A DNA stretch of 44,513 nucleotides from Actinomycetota bacterium (GCA_016201065.1 JACQDL010000037.1:1-44513); one strand, 5' to 3'. Shown: positions 26,703-37,453, counted from the first letter of the stretch. Notes: a model not told the origin generated them from the sequence alone. Made by a program: numbers and translations.

Positions 26703-27568
26703 CCGCGCCGGCTGTGCCGGCTGTGCCGGCTGTGCCGGCTGTGCCGGCTGTGCTGCTGCGCACCGCCGAGCGGGAGCTCGCCGGCGCCGGGGTGGCCAGC
26801 CCGCGGCAGGACGCCGAGGCGTTGCTGGACCATGTCCTCGGCGGCACGGCACGGTTCACCCTCACCGCGGTCCCGCCCGAGGACTCCGCGCGCTACCGGG
26901 ACCTGGTGCACCGCCGGGTCGGCCGGGAGCCGTTGCAGCACATTCTCGGCGTCGCGGGGTTCCGCCGGCTGACGCTCGCCGTCGGCCCCGGTGTGTTCGT
27001 GCCGCGCCCCGAGACCGAGTCGCTTGTCGGTTGGGCGTTGTCGCTGCTCGCCGGCCGGTCCGCGCCGTTGGTGGTCGACCTGTGCGCCGGCACGGGCGCG
27101 ATCGGCCTGGCGGTGGCCGCCGAGCACCCGGGTGCGCGGGTGCACGCGGTGGAGCTCGACGGCGCCGCCCTGGGCTGGCTGCGCCGCAACGCCGCCGCCT
27201 GGCCGGAGGTGTCGGTGGTCCGCGTCGACGCCACCGACCCGGCCACGCTGCGTGAGTTGGACGGCACGGTCGATCTGGTCCTCGCCAACCCGCCGTACGT
27301 GCCGGACGGGACCCCGGTGCCACCCGAGGTCGACCACGATCCGGCGATCGCGGTGTGGGGCGGTCCGGACGGGCTCACGACGGTGCGTAAGGTCTCGGTT
27401 CGGGCGGCCGCGTTGCTCCGCCCCGGTGGTTGGTTCGGGGTGGAGCACGACGAGACCCGCGGGGCGGAGGCGCGCGCGATCCTGGCCGCCGCCGGCCTCG
27501 TCGCGGCACGGACCCACGCCGACCTGGCCGGCCGGCCACGGTTCAGCACCGCACGGAGAGAGCGCTAG
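26699..27568 (+). CDS. prmC: Release-factor glutamine N5-methyltransferase
   Basis: SAM-dependent methyltransferase for the GGQ glutamine of release factors. The catalytic NPPY motif is [10 protein letters not shown] with Asn197; the SAM-binding loop is [16 protein letters not shown]; the N-terminal helical domain contains [17 protein letters not shown] and [11 protein letters not shown], and [12 protein letters not shown] precedes the core. Length 289. The GTG start overlaps the prfA stop. An alternative start downstream is possible because residues 4-17 are a low-complexity PAV run encoded by a 9-bp tandem repeat, absent from typical PrmC. tsaC follows after 3 nt. Confidence 0.95.
   Translation: MTAPAVPAVPAVPAVPAVLLRTAERELAGAGVASPRQDAEALLDHVLGGTARFTLTAVPPEDSARYRDLVHRRVGREPLQHILGVAGFRRLTLAVGPGVFVPRPETESLVGWALSLLAGRSAPLVVDLCAGTGAIGLAVAAEHPGARVHAVELDGAALGWLRRNAAAWPEVSVVRVDATDPATLRELDGTVDLVLANPPYVPDGTPVPPEVDHDPAIAVWGGPDGLTTVRKVSVRAAALLRPGGWFGVEHDETRGAEARAILAAAGLVAARTHADLAGRPRFSTARRER
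26711..26755. repeat. 9-bp tandem repeat at the 5' end of prmC
   Basis: GCTGTGCCG is repeated four times exactly (26,711-26,746), followed by a fifth copy with one change (GCTGTGCTG). It encodes a Pro-Ala-Val run right after the start codon. Copy changes keep the frame. Confidence 0.85.
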
Positions 27569-27571
27569 GGG

Positions 27572-28219
27572 ATGACGGAGTTCTACGACTGCACCAGGCC
27601 GGAGCGGCGTGCTCAGGCGATCGGTGCGGCGGTGGAGGCGGTGCACCGCGGTGAGCTCGTGGTGCTTCCGACGGACACGGTATACGGGATCGGCGCGGAC
27701 GCCTTCTCGCCGACCGCGGTCGGCGAGCTCCTCGCCACGAAGGGGCGCGGCCCGGACATGCCGGTGCCGGTGCTGGTCGGGTCGTGGCAGGCCGTCGAGG
27801 GGCTGGTGCTGTACCTTCCGCCGGTCGGCCGGGAGCTGATCGAGACCTTCTGGCCCGGCGGGCTCACCCTCATCCTGAGGCACGCGCCGTCGCTGGCCTG
27901 GGATCTGGGGGAGTCGCGCGGCACGGTGGCGGTGCGGATGCCGCTGCACCGGGTGGCCCTCGACCTGCTGGAGCGCGTCGGCCCGCTCGCCGTGTCCAGC
28001 GCGAACCTGACCGGCAGGCCGCCCGCGACGACCGCGGAGCAGGCCCGGGACCAGCTGGGTGACGCCGTGGCGGTGTACCTCGACGGCGGGCCGTCGGGCG
28101 ACCCGATACCGTCGTCGATCGTCGACCTGACCGGACCGACCGCGCGGCTGGTGCGGGCCGGCGCGGTGGGCGAGGACCGGCTCCGTGAGGCGCTGCCCGA
28201 CCTGGTGGTCGGGCCCTGA
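27572..28219 (+). CDS. tsaC: L-threonylcarbamoyladenylate synthase (TsaC/Sua5/YrdC)
   Basis: Makes threonylcarbamoyl-AMP from threonine, bicarbonate and ATP for the t6A modification of ANN-decoding tRNAs. The YrdC fold is visible: VVLPTDTVYGIGADAFS near the start, KGRGPDMPVPVLVG (the KxR substrate site region), ETFWPGGLTLILRHA, GTVAVRMPLHRVALDLLERV and GPLAVSSANLTGRPPATTAE. At 215 residues it is the short form without the Sua5 C-terminal domain. It sits 3 nt after prmC and is coupled with it; this prfA-prmC-tsaC order is common in bacteria. Confidence 0.95.
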   Translation: MTEFYDCTRPERRAQAIGAAVEAVHRGELVVLPTDTVYGIGADAFSPTAVGELLATKGRGPDMPVPVLVGSWQAVEGLVLYLPPVGRELIETFWPGGLTLILRHAPSLAWDLGESRGTVAVRMPLHRVALDLLERVGPLAVSSANLTGRPPATTAEQARDQLGDAVAVYLDGGPSGDPIPSSIVDLTGPTARLVRAGAVGEDRLREALPDLVVGP

Positions 28220-28394
28220 GCCGGGGCCTGACCCGAGGCGCCGGAGGTGGCATGATCGGCTCACCCGGGCCACGGGCCACGGGCACGCGGGCCACAGGTG
28301 GACGTGGAGATGACCGAGGGGGCGATGACCGCGATCGGATACCCGGCCGGCCGGCAGGCCGTGCCACCCGACCGTTGGGGCTGGTGGCTGGCCG

Positions 28395-29507
28395 GTGCGT
28401 GAGTACCTGCTCGTGATGGCCATCGCGGCCGGCGTGACCTTCCTGATCACCCCGGTCGTGCGGATCGGGGCGATCAGGTGGGGTGCGATGGCCCGGGTGC
28501 GCGACCGCGACGTGCACGCCATCCCCACCCCGCGCCTCGGCGGTGTCGCGATGTATCTCGGCGTCGCGGCCGCGCTGCTGATCGCCCACCTGATGCCGAC
28601 CCTGCGGCACAGCTTCGAGCAGAGCAGCTACAGCACGGCAATCGTCGTCGCCGGGGGGCTGATCTGCCTGCTGGGCGCGCTCGACGACCGTTTCGAGCTG
28701 GACGCGCTGACCAAGCTCACCGGCCAGATCGCCGCCTCCGGGGTGATGGTGATCCTCGGCGTGCAGCTTCTGCTCATCTATGTCCCGTTCGGCGGGGTCG
28801 GCACCTTCATCCTCGGCCGGGACCAGGCCGTCCCGCTGACCATCGCGTTCTGCGTCCTCACGGTCAACGCGCTGAACTGGATCGACGGGCTGGACGGGCT
28901 GGCCGCCGGGGTCTCGGCAATCTCCGCGCTCGCCTTCTTCGCTTACTCCTACCACCTGGGGTACGTCGGGTACGGGCAGGTGGCGTTCACCCCGACCCTC
29001 ATGTCGGCGGTGCTGGCCGGTGCCTGCCTCGGTTTCCTCCCGCACAACTTCCAGCCCGCGCGGATCTTCATGGGGGACTCCGGCTCGATGTTCATCGGGC
29101 TGATGCTGGCGGCCTCGGCAACCACCGCGACCAGCGCGGACTCGCAGTCGTTCCAGACCCTGCTGGGAGCCCTGCCGCTGCTGATCGGTCTGCTGATCCC
29201 GCTCGGCGTGCTGGCGATCCCGCTTGGCGACCTCGTGGTGACCACGGCCCGCCGGGTCAGGGCCGGCAAGGCACCGTGGTCGCCGGACAAGCTGCACCTG
29301 CACCACCGGCTGCTGGAGATCGGGCACTCGCAGCGGCGTGCCGTGCTCATCATCTACTTCTGGACGGCGTTGCTCGCCTTCGGTGGGGTGGCGATGTCGG
29401 TGACGCACGGCCTGTGGCTTGTGCTCGGGGTCGTCGGCGGTCTCGCCGCGGTCGCCCTGGTGCTGGTCAACCTCCCGAAGCTGCGACCGGTCCGGCGGAG
29501 CCAGTGA
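28395..29507 (+). CDS. wecA: WecA/TagO-like undecaprenyl-phosphate sugar-1-phosphate transferase (370 aa)
   Basis: Polytopic membrane enzyme of the MraY/WecA family, expected to transfer GlcNAc-1-phosphate from UDP-GlcNAc to a polyprenyl phosphate at the start of cell-wall polymer synthesis. Family marks: HAIPTPRLGGVAMYLG near the N-terminus, the catalytic acidic motif LLGALDDRFELD, NALNWIDGLDGLAAGVS, FMGDSGSMFIGLMLA and the His-rich cytoplasmic loop PDKLHLHHRLLEIG. About ten or eleven hydrophobic helices are visible. The gene usually lies just upstream of the atp operon in Actinobacteria, as here. The GTG at 28,395 is the most upstream start; the preceding 175 nt hold no gene. Substrate is by family inference. 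Confidence 0.9.
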   Translation: MREYLLVMAIAAGVTFLITPVVRIGAIRWGAMARVRDRDVHAIPTPRLGGVAMYLGVAAALLIAHLMPTLRHSFEQSSYSTAIVVAGGLICLLGALDDRFELDALTKLTGQIAASGVMVILGVQLLLIYVPFGGVGTFILGRDQAVPLTIAFCVLTVNALNWIDGLDGLAAGVSAISALAFFAYSYHLGYVGYGQVAFTPTLMSAVLAGACLGFLPHNFQPARIFMGDSGSMFIGLMLAASATTATSADSQSFQTLLGALPLLIGLLIPLGVLAIPLGDLVVTTARRVRAGKAPWSPDKLHLHHRLLEIGHSQRRAVLIIYFWTALLAFGGVAMSVTHGLWLVLGVVGGLAAVALVLVNLPKLRPVRRSQ

Positions 29508-29980
29508 CCGGCTGGCTGCGCGACACGAGCGCGTTGGAGCGGCCCGGATGGGATCTCTCCCATCTGCGGACCGGGCTGGTCGCGACCGCCGGTCTGGCGG
29601 CCGTCGGCGCCCCGGTGACCTGGTTGCTGCGGGACGGGCGCGCCGCGGTGTGGGTGCTGATCGGGCTGGCCATCGTCGCGGTCTTCTTCTCCTCCGGGGT
29701 GTGGCTGGTGGCGAAGGCCGGTGCGATCGACGACCGCCTGACGCTGCCGGCGGCGCTGGGCAGCTACCTCGTCAAGGTCGTCCTGCTCGGGGTGGTGCTG
29801 GTGACGCTGCGGGATCGGGCCTGGGTCGACTCGCTGGCGTTGGCGTGGTCCGTCGTCGCCGGGATCGTCACCTGGATCGGGACGCACCTGTGGCGGGTGC
29901 TGACCGCCCGGATGTACTACGTCGACCCGGACTACGTGGAGCCGGTCCGGGCCGACCCGGACCGGGCCGACCTGCAATGA
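29504..29980 (+). CDS. Membrane protein upstream of the atp operon, AtpI-like (158 aa)
   Basis: The GTG start overlaps the wecA stop (GTGA). Four hydrophobic segments are visible: about residues 21-39 (LVATAGLAAVGAPVTWLL), 48-70 (AVWVLIGLAIVAVFFSSGVW), 86-104 (SYLVKVVLLGVVLVTL) and 112-130 (LALAWSVVAGIVTWIGTHLW). The C-terminus is acidic with a YYVDPDYVEP tail. Number, spacing and position fit the ATP synthase protein I family (PF03899), thought to help assemble the c-ring or transport magnesium, but the sequence itself is too variable for certainty. Confidence 0.65.
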   Translation: MTGWLRDTSALERPGWDLSHLRTGLVATAGLAAVGAPVTWLLRDGRAAVWVLIGLAIVAVFFSSGVWLVAKAGAIDDRLTLPAALGSYLVKVVLLGVVLVTLRDRAWVDSLALAWSVVAGIVTWIGTHLWRVLTARMYYVDPDYVEPVRADPDRADLQ

Positions 29981-30054
29981 CGGGCGTGTCGGCCTGGTCG
30001 CCGCCGAGATGCGATGTTTCGCGCCCGGCCCGCGACGGTATCCGCCCCCCGCTG

Positions 30055-30084
30055 TTGAGTCGTTTGCGGTAGGTCCGGTAGTCT
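30055..30084 (+). promoter_or_regulatory. Candidate promoter of the atp operon
   Basis: TTGAGT (30,055-30,060) and TAGTCT (30,079-30,084) are separated by 18 nt, a good SigA-like arrangement, about 70 nt before the first small gene of the operon. Confidence 0.45.
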
Positions 30085-30143
30085 CCTTGTGAAATGCTTC
30101 ACGAGCTGGTGCGACGGGTTTACGGTCCGACGTTGCCGGCTGA

Positions 30144-30149
30144 TATCGT
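30144..30149 (+). promoter_or_regulatory. Second candidate -10 (TATCGT) before the AtpZ-like gene
   Basis: TATCGT ends 9 nt before the ATG at 30,159, with a weak TTTACG 18 nt upstream. It would give a very short or absent leader. It may be an alternative to the promoter at 30,055-30,084. Confidence 0.3.
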
Positions 30150-30158
30150 GCGGCTGCC

Positions 30159-30368
30159 ATGACCGGGGACCCCCAGCAGAACCCACCTGACGGCGCGAGC
30201 CAGGGATGGGCGGTTCTCGGCACCCTCATCGCTGGCATGGCCGTGTGGGGAGGGGCTGGTGCGCTCCTTGATCGATGGCTCGGAACACGGGCGTTCCTGC
30301 CGATCGGGGTGATCGCTGGCACGGCTGCCGCGGTCTACCTGATCGTTGTCAAGTACGGCAAGCCGTAG
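30159..30368 (+). CDS. AtpZ/AtpI-like small membrane protein (69 aa)
   Basis: The sequence shows two membrane helices, GWAVLGTLIAGMAVWGGAGA and FLPIGVIAGTAAAVYLIVVK, separated by a short LLDRWLGTRA loop. This GAGxLLDRWLGT pattern is characteristic of the small AtpZ-like proteins (PF09527) that precede atpB in many operons and are linked to magnesium/calcium handling or ATP synthase assembly. The gene is 22 nt from the atpB start, with GAGAGGAGACAGG between them. Confidence 0.8.
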   Translation: MTGDPQQNPPDGASQGWAVLGTLIAGMAVWGGAGALLDRWLGTRAFLPIGVIAGTAAAVYLIVVKYGKP

Positions 30369-30390
30369 CCGCACATCGAGAGGAGACAGG

Positions 30391-31188
30391 GTGATCGCCA
30401 ACGTCCTGGCGTCTGCCGGGCCGGGATTCCAAGCCCCGGGCGTTGACGAGTTCTACCCCACGCCGCTGGGCGAGTTCTCGCTGCTGGGGATCCAGTTCGC
30501 GATTACCCGGATCACCCTGATCAGCTGGGTGGCCGTCGCCCTGGTCATCGGCTTCTTCGTGTTGGCCGCCCGCCGGCCGCAGCTCGTCCCCGGCCGCCTG
30601 CAGTTCGCCGGGGAGTCGGCCTACGGGCTGATCCGCAACAGCGTGGCCCGCGAGGTGCTCGGACATCAGGGACTGCGGTACGCGCCGTACCTCGCCTCGC
30701 TGTTCTTCTTCATCCTGGCCAACAACATCATGGGCATCATCCCGTTCGCCCAGGTCTCGCCGAATGCGAAGTTCGCGCTGCCGGCGCTGTTGGCCGGGCT
30801 CACCTACATCATGTTCAACTACATCGGCATCAGGCAGCATGGCCTCGTGCCGTACCTGCGGGCGAACCTCTTCCCACCCGGGGTGCCGTGGCCGATGTAC
30901 CTGCTCGTCACGCCGATCGAGTTCGCCTCGACCTTCATCTTCCGGCCGGTCACGCTGGCGGTCCGGCTCTTCGCGAACATGTTCGCCGGCCACCTGCTGC
31001 TGGCCGTTTTCGCGCTCGGCACGGTGTACCTGCTCAGCGTCCCGAACTTCTCGAAGATCTTTTCGCTCGCCTCGTTCGCGATGGCGATCGTGATGACCTT
31101 CTTCGAGCTGCTCATCGAGGTCCTGCAGGCGTACGTGTTCACCGTGCTCACCGCGGTCTACCTCGAAGGCGCGATGAGCGAGCACTGA
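30391..31188 (+). CDS. atpB: ATP synthase Fo subunit a
   Basis: Membrane stator subunit that forms the proton half-channels. The essential arginine is Arg192 in TLAVRLFANMFAGHLLL; the earlier YLASLFFFILANNIMGIIPF helix and C-terminal FFELLIEVLQAYVFTVLTAV helix are typical. At least five hydrophobic helices are visible in 265 residues. I chose the GTG at 30,391 because GAGAGGAGACAGG lies just upstream; a longer frame from 30,346 adds a Ser/Arg stretch without protein character. Confidence 0.96.
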   Translation: MIANVLASAGPGFQAPGVDEFYPTPLGEFSLLGIQFAITRITLISWVAVALVIGFFVLAARRPQLVPGRLQFAGESAYGLIRNSVAREVLGHQGLRYAPYLASLFFFILANNIMGIIPFAQVSPNAKFALPALLAGLTYIMFNYIGIRQHGLVPYLRANLFPPGVPWPMYLLVTPIEFASTFIFRPVTLAVRLFANMFAGHLLLAVFALGTVYLLSVPNFSKIFSLASFAMAIVMTFFELLIEVLQAYVFTVLTAVYLEGAMSEH

Positions 31189-31275
31189 CCGTCCCGCTCG
31201 CCGCGCCTGCCACTCCCGCAGAACCCCCGCGATGATCCATGAAGGATCGTCCGACCCACCAGGAGGAACCCCGTA

Positions 31276-31503
31276 ATGTCGCTCCTCGCTGAAGGCATCA
31301 CCGGCAGCCTCGGTGCCGTCGGCTACGGTCTTGCCGCCATTGGCCCCGGCATCGGCGTCGGCGTCGTCTTCGCCGCCTACATCCAGGCGACGGCCCGTCA
31401 GCCCGAGTCCGCGAAGAACACCCGGACCTACCTGTTCCTCGGGTTCGCGCTGTCCGAGGCGTTGGCCCTGCTGGGCTTCGTCGTCCCGTTCATCTTCAAG
31501 TAA
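31276..31503 (+). CDS. atpE: ATP synthase Fo subunit c
   Basis: Proteolipid of the rotor ring: two helices of a hairpin, the first with GLAAIGPGIGVGVVFAAYI, a polar ARQPES loop that contacts the central stalk, and the second with the proton-carrying Glu61 in FALSEALALLGFVVPF. The lack of the extra sodium-binding Gln/Ser pattern agrees with a proton-coupled ring. Length 75. AGGAGGAAC precedes the ATG. An 87-nt gap separates it from atpB; no separate promoter is evident there. Confidence 0.97.
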   Translation: MSLLAEGITGSLGAVGYGLAAIGPGIGVGVVFAAYIQATARQPESAKNTRTYLFLGFALSEALALLGFVVPFIFK

Positions 31504-31530
31504 CCCGACCCCTCCAGACGGGATCCCAAC

Positions 31531-32079
31531 ATGTTGATGCTGGCAGCGGGCGGCGAACCGAACCCGCTCATTCCCAACCTGGGCGAGGTCATCATAGGCC
31601 TGGTCGCCTTCGCGGTGCTCGGCTACGCCCTGATGAAGTTGGCCTTCCCCGCATTCGAGCGAGCCTACGCCGCGCGCACCGAGGCGATCGAGGGCGGCCT
31701 GAGGAGGGCCGAGGAAACCCAGGCCGAGGCGCGACGCGTGCTCGAGGAGTACACCCGGCAGATGGCCGAGGCGCGCACCGAGGCCGCAACGATCCGCGAC
31801 GACGCCCGGGCGGACGCGGAGCGGATCACCGAGGCCATGCGCCAGCACGCGCAGGAGGAGTCGGCGCGGATCGTGGCTCGCGGCGAGGAGCAGCTCGCCG
31901 GGCAGCGCCAGTACCTGGTGGCCGAGCTGCGCCGGGAGATCGGCCAGCTCTCGGTCGACCTCGCCGAGCGCATCGTCGGCGACTCGCTGTCGGGCACGGT
32001 CGCCCGCCGGAAGACCGTCGACCGCTTCCTCGCGGAGCTCGACGACGTGTCCGGGGTCGGCCCGAGGGCGAACGCCTGA
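31531..32079 (+). CDS. atpF: ATP synthase Fo subunit b
   Basis: Peripheral stalk subunit: a short periplasmic start, one membrane helix (EVIIGLVAFAVLGYALMKLA, about residues 19-38), then a long charged coiled coil (about 45-165) rich in Ala, Glu and Arg. Length 182 is normal. It is a separate gene, unlike the mycobacterial arrangement where a second b-like segment is fused to delta. Its stop overlaps the start of atpH by one base (TGATG). Confidence 0.95.
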   Translation: MLMLAAGGEPNPLIPNLGEVIIGLVAFAVLGYALMKLAFPAFERAYAARTEAIEGGLRRAEETQAEARRVLEEYTRQMAEARTEAATIRDDARADAERITEAMRQHAQEESARIVARGEEQLAGQRQYLVAELRREIGQLSVDLAERIVGDSLSGTVARRKTVDRFLAELDDVSGVGPRANA

Positions 32080-32912
32080 TGGCTGGCCTCCTGATGGGCG
32101 GCCCGAGCCGGGACACGCTGGCGGCGCTGCAGGCACGGTTCGCCGTGCTTACCGACCGTGCCGAGCAGGCCGACATCGGCCGGATCGCCGAGGAGCTGGA
32201 GGCGGTCACCAGCCTGCTCTCCCGCGAGCCCGCGCTCCGCCGCCACCTGGTGGACTGGAGCGTGTCCGGGGAGGCCCGGCGGGGCCTGGCCCGCACCTTC
32301 CTCGGCGGGCGGGTCAGTGCCGAGGTGCGGGAGCTGGTCGAGGCGGCGGTCGGCGGGCGGTGGTCGCGTCCCGGCGACCTGACGGACGCGATCGAGCTGC
32401 TGTCCCGGCTGGCGGTCTTCGCGGTGGCCGAGCGGGACGGCTCGCTGGACGAGGTGGAGGACGAGCTGTTCCGGTTCGGCCGGATCCTCGCCGGCCAACC
32501 CCGGTTGCGGACCCTCCTGGCCGACCCGGCGGCGACACCGGAACGCCGGATCGGGCTGCTCGACTCGGTGCTCGGGGACAAGGTCGTCGCGGTGACCGCC
32601 CGGCTGCTGCGGCAGACCGTTGCCGCGCCGCGCGGGCGGAACCTCGAGGACGCGGTGGCCGGGCTCTCCGAGCTCGCGGCGACCCGGCGGGAGCGGTACC
32701 TCGCGCACGTGCGCACGGCGCAACCGCTGACCGCCGCGCAAGAACAGCACCTCAGCACGACGTTGACCCGGATCTACGGCCGGCCGATCTCGCTGCAGAT
32801 CGAGATCGACGACGCCGTGCTCGGCGGGCTGGTCGTCCGGGTGGGCGAGGAGATCATCGACGGCAGTGTCGCGGGCCGTCTCGCCGCGGTCCGCCACCGG
32901 TTCGCGGGCTAG
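32079..32912 (+). CDS. atpH: ATP synthase F1 subunit delta (long form)
   Basis: The subunit connecting the b stalk to the alpha/beta head. At 277 residues it is about 100 longer than the E. coli protein, as usual in Actinobacteria. The delta (OSCP) fold is recognisable in the second half: RTLLADPAATPERRIGLLDS, VTARLLRQTVAAPRGRNLED, and the C-terminal beta part ISLQIEIDDAVLGGLVVRVG with EIIDGSVAGRL. A one-base overlap with atpF suggests coupled translation. Confidence 0.94.
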   Translation: MAGLLMGGPSRDTLAALQARFAVLTDRAEQADIGRIAEELEAVTSLLSREPALRRHLVDWSVSGEARRGLARTFLGGRVSAEVRELVEAAVGGRWSRPGDLTDAIELLSRLAVFAVAERDGSLDEVEDELFRFGRILAGQPRLRTLLADPAATPERRIGLLDSVLGDKVVAVTARLLRQTVAAPRGRNLEDAVAGLSELAATRRERYLAHVRTAQPLTAAQEQHLSTTLTRIYGRPISLQIEIDDAVLGGLVVRVGEEIIDGSVAGRLAAVRHRFAG

Positions 32913-32952
32913 CTGACCTTTTCACGACGAAGCGGAGCAGGGACGGAACACC

Positions 32953-34617
32953 ATGGCGGAACTGACGATCACTCCGGATGAGATCCGTAGCGCGATCGAG
33001 AACTACGTCTCCTCCTACTCGCCGGAAGTCTCCCGCGAGGAGGTCGGCACGGTTGCCGACACTGGCGACGGGATCGCGCACGTCGAGGGGCTTCCCTCGG
33101 CCATGACCAACGAGCTGCTGGAGTTCGAGGACGGCACGCTGGGCGTCGCGTTGAACCTTGACGTGCGCGAGATCGGCGTGGTCATCCTCGGTGACTTCAG
33201 CCATATCGAGGAGGGGCAACGGGTCCGGCGGACCGGGCGGGTGCTGTCGGTGCCGGTCGGTGACGGCTTCCTCGGCCGGGTCGTCGACCCGCTGGGCAAC
33301 CCGATCGACGGGCTCGGCGAGGTCGCCGTCGAGGAACACCGGGCGCTGGAGCTCCAGGCGCCCAGCGTGGTGCAGCGGCAGCCGGTGAAGGAGCCGCTGC
33401 AGACCGGCATCAAGGCGATCGATGCGATGACCCCGATCGGCCGCGGCCAGCGGCAGCTCATCATCGGCGACCGGCAGACCGGCAAGACCACGGTCGCGAT
33501 CGACACGATCATGAACCAGAAGGCGAACTGGGAGACCGGCGACCCGGCGAAGCAGGTGCGGTGCATCTACGTCGCCATCGGCCAGCGGGGCGCCACCATC
33601 GCGGCGGTGCGCTCGGCACTGGACGACGCCGGCGCGATGGAGTACACGACCATCGTCGCCGCACCGGCCTCGGACCCGGCCGGCTTCAAGTACCTCGCCC
33701 CGTACACCGGCTCCGCCATCGGGCAGCACTGGATGTACGGCGGCAAGCATGTCCTGATCGTCTTCGACGACCTGTCCAAGCAGGCGGAGGCGTACCGGGC
33801 GGTGTCGCTGCTGCTGCGCCGGCCGCCCGGCCGTGAGGCGTACCCCGGCGACGTCTTCTACCTGCACTCCCGGCTCCTGGAGCGGTGCGCCAAGCTCTCC
33901 GACGAGCTCGGCGGCGGGTCGATGACCGGCCTGCCGATCATCGAGACCAAGGGCAACGACGTCTCGGCGTACATCCCGACCAACGTCATCTCGATCACCG
34001 ACGGCCAGATCTTCTTCGAGACCGGCCTGTTCAACGCCAACGTCCGGCCCGCGATCAACGTCGGCACCTCGGTGTCCCGGGTCGGTGGCAGCGCCCAGAT
34101 CAAGGCGATGCGGTCGGTGGCCGGCCGGCTGCGGCTGGACCTGGCGCAGTACCGCGAGCTGGAGGCGTTCTCGGCGCTCGCCTCGGACCTGGACAAGACC
34201 TCCCGGGCCCAGCTGGACCGCGGTGCCCGGATGGTCGAGCTGCTCAAGCAGCCGCAGTACTCGCCGTACCCGGTGCAGCGGCAGGTGGTGTCGGTCTGGG
34301 CCGGGACGACGGGTGAGCTCGACGTCGTGCCGATCGTGGACATCCGCCGGTTCGAGGCGGAGTTCCTCGACTTCGTCGAGCGGGCGCACGGTGGGATCTT
34401 CGATGAGATCCGGCAGACCGGGGCGCTCTCCGGCGCGGCGGTGGATCACCTGACCGCGGCGATCGCGGAGTTCCGCAAGCAGTTCCAGACCTCCGATGGC
34501 ACGATCCTGGGGCGGGAGGCCACCGTGGCGGCGCTCGCGGAGAGCGAGCTGGGGCAGGAGAAGGTCACCCGGGTCACCCGGCCGCAGGTCACCTTCGCCG
34601 GCGAGCGGCGCGAGTAG
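32953..34617 (+). CDS. atpA: ATP synthase F1 subunit alpha
   Basis: Non-catalytic nucleotide-binding subunit of the F1 head. Walker A is [13 protein letters not shown] with Lys178; a Gln rather than Gly-Ala pattern here is typical for alpha. Other markers are [39 protein letters not shown]-type segments and the [20 protein letters not shown] signature. The N-terminal beta-barrel begins [17 protein letters not shown]. Length 554 is slightly longer than E. coli, with an acidic/basic C-terminal extension ([13 protein letters not shown]) as seen in other Actinobacteria. Standard place between atpH and atpG. Confidence 0.98.
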   Translation: MAELTITPDEIRSAIENYVSSYSPEVSREEVGTVADTGDGIAHVEGLPSAMTNELLEFEDGTLGVALNLDVREIGVVILGDFSHIEEGQRVRRTGRVLSVPVGDGFLGRVVDPLGNPIDGLGEVAVEEHRALELQAPSVVQRQPVKEPLQTGIKAIDAMTPIGRGQRQLIIGDRQTGKTTVAIDTIMNQKANWETGDPAKQVRCIYVAIGQRGATIAAVRSALDDAGAMEYTTIVAAPASDPAGFKYLAPYTGSAIGQHWMYGGKHVLIVFDDLSKQAEAYRAVSLLLRRPPGREAYPGDVFYLHSRLLERCAKLSDELGGGSMTGLPIIETKGNDVSAYIPTNVISITDGQIFFETGLFNANVRPAINVGTSVSRVGGSAQIKAMRSVAGRLRLDLAQYRELEAFSALASDLDKTSRAQLDRGARMVELLKQPQYSPYPVQRQVVSVWAGTTGELDVVPIVDIRRFEAEFLDFVERAHGGIFDEIRQTGALSGAAVDHLTAAIAEFRKQFQTSDGTILGREATVAALAESELGQEKVTRVTRPQVTFAGERRE

Positions 34618-34622
34618 CGGCC

Positions 34623-35549
34623 ATGGGAGCCCAGCTTCGGGTACTTCGCGGCCGGATCCGGTCCGTGCAGTCCATCAAGAAGATCACCAAGGCGATGGAG
34701 ATGGTCGCCACCTCCCGCCTTGGCAAGGCGCAGACCAGGATGAACTTCGCCCGGCCGTACTCGGTGGAGATCACCAGCGTGCTCACCGCGCTGGCGTCCA
34801 GCACCTCCGCACCGTTGCACCACCCGCTGCTGGTGGAGCGGCCGGCGCCGCGGCGGGCCGGCGTGCTCGTGGTCACCAGCGACCGGGGACTGGCCGGTTC
34901 CTACTCCTCCAACGCCATCCGGCGGGCCGCCGCGCTCTCGGAGCTGCTGCACGCCGAGGGCAAGGAGACGGTGCTCTACGTGATCGGCCGCAAGGGGGTC
35001 GGCTACTACCGGTTCCGGGGCCGGGAGCTCGCCGGCGAGTGGACCGGGTTCTCCGAGAAGCCGACCTACGACGACGCCAGGGCGGTCGCGATGGCGCTGA
35101 TCCGGGCCTTCCTCACCGGCGCCGACGGGCAGGACGAGGAGGATGGCGCGCCGGGCGTCGACGAGCTGCACATGGTCTACACCCGGTTCGAGTCGATGAT
35201 GACCCAGCTGCCCGCCGCAGTGCGGCTCGCGCCGATGGAGGTCGAGGAGACGCAGCTGCCGCCTCCCGGGCTGCACCTGCCGGAGTACGAGTTCGAGCCG
35301 GAGCCGGGTCCGCTGCTGGAGGCCTTGCTGCCGAAGTACGTCAGCGCCCGCATCTACGCCGCGCTGCTGGAGTCGGCGACCGCGGAGTCCGCGGCCCGCC
35401 GGCGCGCCTGCAAGGCGGCCACCGACAACGCCGAAGAGCTGATCAAGGCTTACACCCGCGAGGCCAACCAGGCCCGCCAGGCCGAGATCACCCAAGAGAT
35501 CAGCGAGATCGTCGGCACCGCCGACGCGCTCGCCGCATCAGGGGAGTGA
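34623..35549 (+). CDS. atpG: ATP synthase F1 subunit gamma
   Basis: The central rotor shaft. The N-terminal helix [20 protein letters not shown] and the C-terminal helix with [20 protein letters not shown] and [13 protein letters not shown] are the conserved antiparallel coiled coil that turns inside the head. [20 protein letters not shown] marks the globular part. Length 308 is normal. A loop around residues 165-180 ([18 protein letters not shown]) is acidic, at the place of the extra gamma loop of Actinobacteria. The gap to atpA is 5 nt. Confidence 0.97.
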   Translation: MGAQLRVLRGRIRSVQSIKKITKAMEMVATSRLGKAQTRMNFARPYSVEITSVLTALASSTSAPLHHPLLVERPAPRRAGVLVVTSDRGLAGSYSSNAIRRAAALSELLHAEGKETVLYVIGRKGVGYYRFRGRELAGEWTGFSEKPTYDDARAVAMALIRAFLTGADGQDEEDGAPGVDELHMVYTRFESMMTQLPAAVRLAPMEVEETQLPPPGLHLPEYEFEPEPGPLLEALLPKYVSARIYAALLESATAESAARRRACKAATDNAEELIKAYTREANQARQAEITQEISEIVGTADALAASGE

Positions 35550-35552
35550 TGA

Positions 35553-36989
<1,437 letters not shown>

Positions 36990-36997
36990 CCGCTCGC

Positions 36998-37003
36998 TAG
37001 ACT
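36998..37003 (+). promoter_or_regulatory. Possible internal -10 (TAGACT) before atpC
   Basis: TAGACT lies 9 nt after the atpD stop and 34 nt before the atpC start. No clear -35 was found, so an internal promoter is only a possibility. Confidence 0.25.
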
Positions 37004-37037
37004 GTTCGATGATCGTCGGGATGTGAGGAGCCTACCT

Positions 37038-37427
37038 GTGGCAACGATGCACGTGGAGTTCGTCTCGGTGGAGCGACCGATCTGGTCCGGCGACGCGACG
37101 ATGGTGGTCGCCCGCACCACCGAGGGTGAGCTGGGGGTGCTGCCCGGGCATGCGCCGCTCCTCGGCGAGCTGGCCGGCGGGGGTGTTGTCCGGGTCCAGC
37201 GTGACGGCGCCGCCGAGCTGGTGGTTGCCGCGCACGGCGGGTTCCTGTCGGTCACCGAGGACGGCGTGTCGATCCTCGCGGAGCTGGCCGAGCCCGCGGC
37301 GGAGGTCGACGTGGAGCGGGCACGGCGCGCGCTCACTGCGGCCAGGGCAGCCACCGACGATCCGGACGCGAAGGACGCCGAGCTGCGGGCGATGTCGCGG
37401 CTGCGCGCCGCGGGCGAACCGGTCTAG
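37038..37427 (+). CDS. atpC: ATP synthase F1 subunit epsilon
   Basis: Central-stalk subunit that can inhibit ATP hydrolysis. The N-terminal beta-sandwich is clear (VEFVSVERPIWSGDATMVV, TTEGELGVLPGHAPLLGELA, VVAAHGGFLSVTEDGVSILA), and the C-terminal helical part (ERARRALTAARAATDDPDAK) is short, as in other Actinobacteria. The start is the GTG at 37,038 because GAGGAG lies 7 nt upstream. Length 129. It ends the atp operon. Confidence 0.95.
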   Translation: MATMHVEFVSVERPIWSGDATMVVARTTEGELGVLPGHAPLLGELAGGGVVRVQRDGAAELVVAAHGGFLSVTEDGVSILAELAEPAAEVDVERARRALTAARAATDDPDAKDAELRAMSRLRAAGEPV

Positions 37428-37432
37428 GCCGG

Positions 37433-37438
37433 TAGCGT
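37433..37438 (+). promoter_or_regulatory. Candidate -10 (TAGCGT) before the DUF2550 gene
   Basis: TAGCGT lies 15 nt upstream of the ATG at 37,454. It would give a short leader, although the gene may also be read through from atpC. Confidence 0.3.
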
Positions 37439-37453
37439 GGTACGGGGTCGGGT

